DNA from: Chara braunii
Taxonomy: Eukaryota; Streptophyta; Charophyceae; Charales; Characeae
Direction: 5' to 3'
NCBI GenBank assembly: GCA_003427395.1
Contig: BFEA01000062.1
Span: 395,633 to 420,398 of the forward strand
Length of the DNA stretch: 24,766 nt
Shown here: piece by piece, positions 1-7,800 of the stretch
Layout: each line of letters opens with the position of its first letter
How positions within the stretch are numbered: the stretch's first letter is position 1
Translations under genes and position numbers: made by a program
The notes under the pieces: generated by a model
Told to the model about the DNA's origin: nothing
The model's input: only the letters and a program-made list of their open reading frames with translations
The model's database searches: none

Positions 1-83
1 GGGGAGCACAAGGGCAGGCGCTGACCTCCAACAAAAATAAGAAGTAATTTTATCCGAATACAAGAGTTTTTTCTTTTCGAAAT

Positions 84-112
84 CCGAATAGAAAGTGTAC
101 AGGTTCTATTCG
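84..112. repeat. Degraded foldback element copy
   Basis: CGAATAGAA (85-93) and TTCTATTCG (104-112) form a perfect 9-bp inverted repeat around AGTGTACAGG. CCGAATAGAA followed by GTACAGG also matches the arm of the hairpin family seen at 4180-4263, so this is probably a truncated member. A nearby CCGAATACAA at about 54 may belong to it. Confidence 0.45.
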
Positions 113-130
113 AATACAACGTGTAGGACC

Positions 131-189
131 CGCACCGTTTCAATTTCGAAAAAGGACTACTCGCACCGTTTCAATTTCGAAAAAGGACT
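131..189. repeat. Tandem duplication, 31-bp period
   Basis: The 28-bp unit beginning CGCACCGTTTCAATTTCG occurs at 131-158 and again at 162-189 without mismatch. Confidence 0.9.
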
Positions 190-605
190 GCGGCCTCCTC
201 GGCCTCCTACTAGCAGCTACCGGTCCTACGAGGTCCTGGACCAAAACCTGTGCGGCACTACCAGTCCTGCTGTTTCAAATAAGATGCCACCACCCCCTAA
301 ACTGCCATGCCTTGTTTTTTCAGCCTCTCAACGACCGTATAATGAACGACGACAAAAAATGTTCTCAGGGGGGGGAAACGCAACCCTGACGGGCTGCGAA
401 CAGAGCAAAACATACGCACACCATAATCACTACCTCACCTTTCCCCAACCACATCAACAAACGAGCTACGGGCTGCGCACCCGTGCCCTCACGGTAAGTC
501 AATACATGCCCACCCTATTTTGTCACGTCTGAGGGCCTTTCAGACCCTTTTGTTCATGGCCCCAGTCGGGCCCGACCCTTCGCATCCCAGGTGATATTTT
601 TTCTC
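190..605. other. No recognisable feature
   Basis: Mixed-composition sequence with a short G run at 369-376. A 145-residue open frame crosses this stretch, but it starts in the repeats above and has no recognisable domain, so I do not call it a gene. Confidence 0.5.
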
Positions 606-770
606 GAAGTATGTCACGCAGACGTCACGGTGCTTCCCATGAGGAGGGTGTAGCAGCTCGCATACTAACAGGCCAGGTCATCTCGGGCGCTTCCTGCCAG
701 TCGTCTGATCTTCCAGGTTGGGGAAGGTCTCCCTGGAAGGTCCACCAGTCCCTGAAAGACCTCCAGGTTC

Positions 771-806
<36 letters not shown>

Positions 807-1450
807 GAAAGACCTCCAGGTAGACCAGGTTTTCAAGAGGTCCCGGGTCCCATCACTGTGGCTATCGCAGCGACTACTGGGAGCGCCCACTTCATGGACG
901 TCTACAGGGCCGGCGAGCACATCTTGCAGCTCCCAGTTCCTTCCAGGGACTCAACCGGACTCCCGGGGCCCGGGAGGGGGACAGGGACAGGAGCGGCGCT
1001 TTCTGCGTGGCTTTGTGATCAGCATCATCGCCACGCAGGCGGTATATTTTCGGCGGGGCTACGACTTTCGATAGGAGTCGCTGTGGCCTTCGTTCACTGT
1101 GTGCCGTATTTGTCTGCTCTAGCGGTCGGTTTCTGGATATCAATTCGTGTGCGAGTGCGGCTCTCTGCTACTCCATTTAAACGAAGACGAAGAGGGCGGG
1201 AGTAAGTGGTAGAGCATTTCTCGGCAAATCAGACGCGCGCCATCTTGTATTACAAGGTTGTTGGTGTTCTGAGCGTGTCCCCAGTGTATCAGTGTATCGT
1301 ATTCTGCGCTCGTGCGCTCGGGTGTTCGTCTTATTTGCAAGCGAAACAGGCGAAAGTAAGAACAAATCGCGGCTGGGCGTGCCACGTGTGCCGTGTAGGC
1401 ACCTCGACCACCTTCTTTTTTTAAGGTTTCGGTCTTAACCGTCTTCGTTC
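606..1450 (+). promoter_or_regulatory. eIF1 upstream region: promoter and 5' UTR, unresolved
   Basis: A moderately GC-rich region between the poly(A) insertion and the eIF1 start codon. I see no clear TATA box at a sensible distance. A GACGTCAC (CRE/TGA-type core) occurs at 621-628. The transcription start cannot be placed. Open frames here read through homopolymers and have no recognisable content. Confidence 0.35.
754..821 (+). mobile_element. Bare poly(A) tract flanked by 15-bp direct repeats
   Basis: GAAAGACCTCCAGGT at 754-768 recurs at 807-821. Between them are only TCC, 34 A residues (772-805) and a C. The geometry is that of a target-site duplication around a retroposed poly(A) tail with no body left. 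A chance local duplication beside an expanded A tract is the alternative. Confidence 0.55.
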
Positions 1451-1493
1451 ATGTCAGAGCTAGACGAACTTCAGCTCCCTGGCGGTGGCTTTG
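1451..1493 (+). CDS. eIF1: eIF1 coding exon 1
   Basis: Encodes [14 protein letters not shown] plus the first base of the next Asp codon (phase-1 junction), followed by the strong donor gtgagt. The exon is too short to be found as an open frame. It was recognised because exon 2 begins in mid-codon with the conserved DPFADA block and needs an upstream G. The 5' UTR lies upstream; its start cannot be read from the sequence. Confidence 0.9.
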
Positions 1494-1747
1494 GTGAGTA
1501 CCTCCGGTCATGGTCCCGCTCTACTTCGCTTCCATGTCATGAACTCTATGAAGCCTCGCTGATTATGCTCCCTTGTCTGGAACTTCGCTGGTTCTTCCTT
1601 TATAGTCTCACGGCTGTGCTTGATTGATTGATGCCATTTGTCTTGAAATTTTGTGATGCGTTTATACCCCGTATGTGTAGAGCTTTTCCAGCTCCTTTCC
1701 CGGTGTAGTGTCTCATGCTGGCATTTCGTTTCTCGGATTGTGCTTGG

Positions 1748-1828
<81 letters not shown>

Positions 1829-4800
1829 GTATCTGTCTCTCTCTCTTATCGTCGCTATTGGCGCGTCACGAATTGGACGGGTCTTTTTGTCTTTCTTTCT
1901 TCATAAGCACGAGGTCGGACGCTTGAATTGCCACCTGGTAGTATGTCATTCCCGCACGAGGATTTTTGGAGACAAGCTGGAGGATGGAATGGCGATGATT
2001 GTAATGGGAGGACAGCGGAGAGGCGGTGCGGTATAGCGGAGAATTTGGGTGTGGATGATAAGGACGTGGAGAGGGGGTTTGGGTGGTTTAGAGTTAAGTA
2101 CAAATTGGGAGGTCAGGTATGGGGTGATTGGTGTGAGGGGATGGTGTGAGGTTAATTGATGGTTGTCGACGAATATGTTGTAGCGACGACCGGGAAGTGA
2201 GATATGGATGAACGGTAGAGTGAAGAAGTGAGATATACGTTTGTTTTTCCGGTCCGGTGGTTATAATTCGTCTAGGGCTTTCTTTGGTCGTGTATAGCAG
2301 CAGGGAAGAGAAGGTGACTGATGTCTCTCCTATGTCGTTCAGTCCTCTTTTGGCCCACATCGAGGAGCCCTTGGGCGGTGTGAACAGGCTTCGTGGTGGT
2401 TATGGGTCTCTTTGAATTTGGCACTTTTCGGAATATGGGTTGCCTAAGCTTGTTCCAACTTGTCATAAGACGAGATGAGCGCAAGCTCGCCTCATTTGTA
2501 CTCGCGCTCTCTATGTGAGTGGTTGCGCCGCCGTTCTTCATGTTCCCTTTGTCATAAAACGAGATAGCGCAAGCTCTTGCGCTCATCTCATTTGTACTCG
2601 CGCTTTTATGTGAGTGGTTGCGCCGCCGTTCATGTTCCCTTCAACAGATTTAGATGGATGTCATGTCGGGCGATTTCCTAGAGAGTTTTCCGGTGTTCGT
2701 TGAATAATGCGTCTTGTGGGCTTGCAATTGTGAAATTGTCGTTCTCTCGTAGTTTCTCAGGATGATGCCTATTGTGCCTCCTTGAGCGAAACGCGCTCGA
2801 TGGATGCTGGGGCAAGTGATGACCGATTCTCTTGTTTTTTTGTCTAATTTGTCCACCATGACATATCGTGCCTCCTCGACCGAAACGCACTCGATGAATG
2901 CTGGGGGAAGTGCTGACCCGTGTATCATCTCGTCTTTTTCTGTCTAATTGATGGATGCTGGGGCAAGTGCTGACCTGTGTATTATCTCGTCTTTTTCTGT
3001 TTAATTTGTCGTGCCTCCTCGAGCGAAACGCGCTTGATGAATGCTGGGCTTTTTCTGTCTAATTTGTTCATCATGACATATCGTGCCTCCTCGAGCGAGC
3101 GTTTATGGTCTAAGTGCTGACCCGTGTATTATTCTTGTCTTTTTATGTCTAATTTGTCCACGATCTTTTGTCTAATTTGTCCACCATGACATGTGCTTCC
3201 CCGGTGGGGATTTCGATCCTCAGGAGGGTAATGCAGATGATCTGGTCTTCATATACGGGATCAGGAGTCAATGTTTGGTGCTATATTCGTTTATGTGGTT
3301 CCTTTGTCTCGTTTCGCCGCTGTGTAATTTGTGGTCTTACGAGTTTGCTTGTCTTGCTATTCGAGGGGAATTTTCTGCGTTGTGTTCATTTAATGTTCGG
3401 TGCTATATCGGTCTACGAGTCTTTTTTGTCTCGTTTCGCCGCTGGGTGGTGTGCTCTTACGTGTTTGATCGTGGTTATTCGAGGGGAAATCTGCGTGCTG
3501 GTGATACCTCTGGCGATAGCTAATATGGCATGTGTTGTGCGCGGTGTTATCGCACGCGTGTATAATATTTCGATTCTCTGGATGTGGTGTGTCGTCGTTT
3601 TTGTTGTCATGTCTGTCTGTAAACGCCGGGATTTCTGAATTCAACTTCGCAGGACTCAAATTTTCAGTGTTCCTGTCGCAGGGCGTATCTGTGTATTCGC
3701 TGTTGTTTTGGACGATGACGTTTCTTTGCAGATGTGGTGATAACGTCGACGTGTACGACGGACATGGATTTGTAAGCGAAACATACCGGACCCCTGTTTT
3801 CGTTTCATCCTATCTGCGTCGTGGACTACGTGCCCGGTGGGCGCTTTGTTTTCTGTATATGCTTAAGTTTTGTTGCGCGTAAGTATACCGGGCGCGGTGG
3901 GTGCATTGATTTGTATGTTACGTAAGCTTTTTCCCGCGCAGACGTACCGATTGATTGTCGTTTAGCTCGAATGCCCTCGCTCTATTGCGCTTTCTTGCAT
4001 TCGTTGCCTCTGGCTAAGAGTTTAGTATTGAGTTGAAAACGTTCAACTCGTTATCGGCGTAAGCTTTGTCCCGTTGCCTCTCTCTGGGCCATGGGCCTGC
4101 ATGTGGTCCGGCAGTTTCCACGTTATGTTATTGGAAGATTAGAGACAGTGATGTTTTATTAATAGCTACCGTGTCCTCGCGAATAGGACGCACGGCAATG
4201 ATAGATGAATTTGGTGCAACCCTTGAGTCTAGATACAGCCATAATTCCTGTACGTTCTATTCGGCACAAGGTTGAGGGAAGCGATGGGTGTTGTTGATGT
4301 CACGCCCAGCTTGTGCGCGGATGATTACTGTCTCGACGCGGTTGTAGTCGGGCAGGTAGGTTGGAAGGAAAGGAGTGGGAAGAGGAGTGGGGAGTGGGAT
4401 GACAAGCACGAGTCCACTGGTTGGTCCACATCCACTGGTTGGTCCACATCGTGTCAGCGTGGTGTTTCAAGTACTTACCCACCGTGGCGAGTGTTATGAC
4501 ACATAACACGAGTAAAGTGCCGTGGCGAGTGTTATGACACATAACACGAGTAAAGTGGTCGGTCCAAATCGTCTCATCGTGGCGTCGACGTACTTGCACA
4601 CATGGAATATCTATCGCGCATGTTTGATGCTTCTGACATGTCAAGTCTTAGAGTAGACGGCTCTTTCCGCAGACGGCTCGTCCCCTAAGCAGCTTATTCC
4701 CTGCAGGCAACAATGGGGCTGTAGGACGGAGTTTATGTTAGTCCCCTGGCAAGAATTAATTATAGCACGCCCGCTAGTCTGGTTCATATGGATTCGGACG

Positions 4801-7800
4801 CACGAGTGTGAACCGTCGTTTCAATATGAAAGTGTAGTGGGCGCGCTGAGATCACTTCCGTTTCAGTATCTAGTGGAGTTAGCGCGCCGAGATTGGGATG
4901 GTATTGTGCGAGCGAGGGACAAATGATGTGCAGCAATCAGTCGAGCTTCGTTTATTTTAAGCTGACGACTCCCTTCTGTTTCAACCGATTGATTTTATGC
5001 AGCGTTTTTTTTAGGGTCGGTGTCATATTACCCCCCTGGCATGGAATTAATCATAGCCCGCCCGCTAGTCTGGTTCATATGGATTCGGACGCACGAGTGT
5101 GAACCGTCGTTCCAATATGAACGAATGTAGTGGGCGCGCTGAGATCATTTCCGTTTCAATATCTAGTCGAGTGAGCGCGCCAAGATTGGGATGGAATTGT
5201 GATAGCGAGGGACAAATGGCGTGCAGCAATCAGTCGAGGCTCGTTTATCTTTAAGCTGACGACTCCCATGGTGTTGCTTTTCCACCGATTGATATTACGC
5301 AGCGTTTCTTGGTCGGTTATTTTGGAAAAGAATTCGGAAACAAATCTTCGCGCAGGTAGAGTACTGCAATTCACCTTCCGGTGACGACGAAGGCGGGTTC
5401 GTGCTTTCAGTGAATTATATTATCAGTCGGGTTACGCCTGAAGAATCTGGTTGTATTATCAGGCAAGCTACGTCTTAAGGAATCTGGTCGCCTCCGAAGT
5501 CTTCAATCAACATGTTTGCTTATTGCCATGTGACGACTGGTGTCGCCGACGAACTAAGCCGTATTTTCTGTCTGTATGATTTGCAGACCCATTTGCCGAC
5601 GCGGCTGCAAACGAGACTGGTTCCAAGGACTATGTACATGTCCGAGTGCAGCAGCGCAACGGGCGCAAAAGTTTGACCACCGTGCAGGGGATCGACAAGC
5701 GGTTCGACTACAGGAAAGTCCTGAAGGACTTCAAGAAGGTACGTGAAGTGATGTCAATTTATTTTTAATTTATTTTTAATCTGGAACTCTGGGTCGTTAT
5801 CTGAAGCAAACGTTATCCGTGGTACGTTGTATGCGTGCGTATGTGTATTATTGTGGATCGTTTTCTGGATCATTTTCTGGATCATTGTTGATTGTTTTCT
5901 GTTTTTTTGTATATTTTCTGTTATTTTGTTAGATCTCGAGATGGTGTTAATGGCTGTGGGTTTGTGGCGGTTATTTCTTTTGGCGGACTAAGAAATTACC
6001 TGAAGCAATCGGCTGAATTACGTCAAGATGTGTGTGATGTCATGTTCTCGTTTGAATTCTATATCGCGTAGAGGGACGAGATGGATTTTATCGTTACGGC
6101 ACATTTCGTTCGTGGACTGTGTGGGTGGAGGGCGTCTTATATGTCCAGTATACGGCCGTGTTTTGTGCCTGTCCAGTATACGGCCGTGTTTTGTGCCCGG
6201 ATGTATCTTTGGTAGGCTCGATGTTTACCTGGTTTTGATATCTATTCTCTCAGCGTGTACCGACGGCTATTCGATGAAGGCCTCTTGTGTTTCATGTTCT
6301 TGCTTTCATTCGCTTGTGTCACGCAGTACTTCGCCGCAGTAATTTCTTTTTTTTCCGTCTCATCCCCACTTACGTGATGCGCGAAAGACGAGCCGCGTTC
6401 ACTCTGGGTGTTGGTGACGACTCTTACCAGCCAAAGGAATTGAGTTGGTCGTGTATCTTTCCATGTTTTTGCGGTAGATTTATGCGGCGAGGGCAATTTT
6501 CAGTGAAGTCGTTTACAGCAGGATACTCCGCTACGCAAGTTTTTGATCGAGGGCAGGAGAGCAGATTTATTGCAAGGAACGTGTGCGTTTTTGCGATATT
6601 TGTAGGGGAAGCTGTCTTTGGCGTACATCTGTGAGAGTATGGAGATATTTGTAGGGAAAGCTTTCTTTCTTGGCGTTTCCATGGGATTTATCTGAAATTT
6701 GTGATTGAACTGACATGTCGTTTGCTTGGTTGATGTTTTTTTTGTGCCTCTGCAGGAATTCTGTTGCAACGGAACTGTCGTTGATGATCCCGAATTGGGT
6801 CAAGTAAGTTGGCTATCCCCTCTGTGTGCCAACGATAAGTAGTCGAACATATACACGCGTGAGCGTTTGTTGTTTATGAGATCAGATGACTTTACGCGAC
6901 CCGGTGGGCATTTCCTCGCATTTGTCGGGGCATTAACGCAAGTGATTAATGTTTGTGACTCCTACAGTGTGAATGTGAACTGTCAGGAAGGGGATTGTGG
7001 TCCTTACCCGCGAGAAGGGGAAGGGCTAAGCAACGAGATAGGCTTGCTTGTGTTGTAGGCAGGGTTCTGTGTATAGTCATGATTGCGGCCTAAATGCTAT
7101 GCTATTAAGGTTGTATTTACAGATAATAGAGATTTTTTTGACATGGACGTTGTGCGTTAACTTAAGACTAAGGAAATTTATAATAGGAGGAAGATCATCG
7201 TTAAACGAAATTGAATATGTCTCTGTTAATCGAAGAACGAAGCGAAAATTGGGGATGTAGGGGATGTGATGTGGAAATGATGGATGGATATTTTGTACAA
7301 ATGATGACCTGCTGGAAGTGTGTTTAACGGATTGAAAATTAGACTACACAACATGTAAAGGACTTCAAAATTTGAGTAGGCCAAAAATAATCGAGCGTAC
7401 GGTCTGGGATGGGGCATGAGGAGGTGATCTCGGCGGAGGTGTTTGCATCTGCTCCGCTCGACGTACGGCTAAGGATGGGATCGCGGCGGAGCTTGCTGTG
7501 CCGATGACGTTCTCGAGGTCTGTGTGTATGACGACGTATGTGAAAATTGTCGATCGACTATGTCTTTAATATTCGTGCCAGCGCACGCTGGTCAGTAAAA
7601 TGTATTGTTTGAAAAATTGCAGGACTTAAAAGTTAAAGAAACGGCCCATAATGGCGGCTCGCTGCGCTAATCTCGACGTGCATAAAAGATAATTCGTGAA
7701 CATCATTTCTTACTCTTAACGGGAAGATTGATTTCGTTTTGCGCATTTCGAGAGTAGTGTAGCGAGGCCAAATATCAGGAGTAAATCCGAGATCACACCA

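Larger units (their letters stand above)
1494..5586 (+). other. eIF1 intron 1 (4093 bp, phase 1)
   Basis: A GT-AG intron (gtgagt to tttgcag) that makes up nearly half the gene. It contains a (CT)35 microsatellite, at least six separate local tandem duplications and a foldback element, described separately. The remaining sequence (about 1850-2460, 3500-4170 and 5320-5586) is T/G-rich on the sense strand, and I recognise no coding in it. Long first introns often carry enhancers, but nothing here shows that directly. Confidence 0.9.

Noticed and set aside
1200-1235. GTGGTAGAGCATTTCTCGG resembles a tRNA D-arm upstream of eIF1
   Set aside because: No B box at tRNA spacing and no acceptor pairing; only the D-arm 3' side matches.
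1653-2036. Ser-Leu-rich 127-residue frame, like a signal peptide or membrane protein
   Set aside because: It is the (CT)35 microsatellite within eIF1 intron 1.
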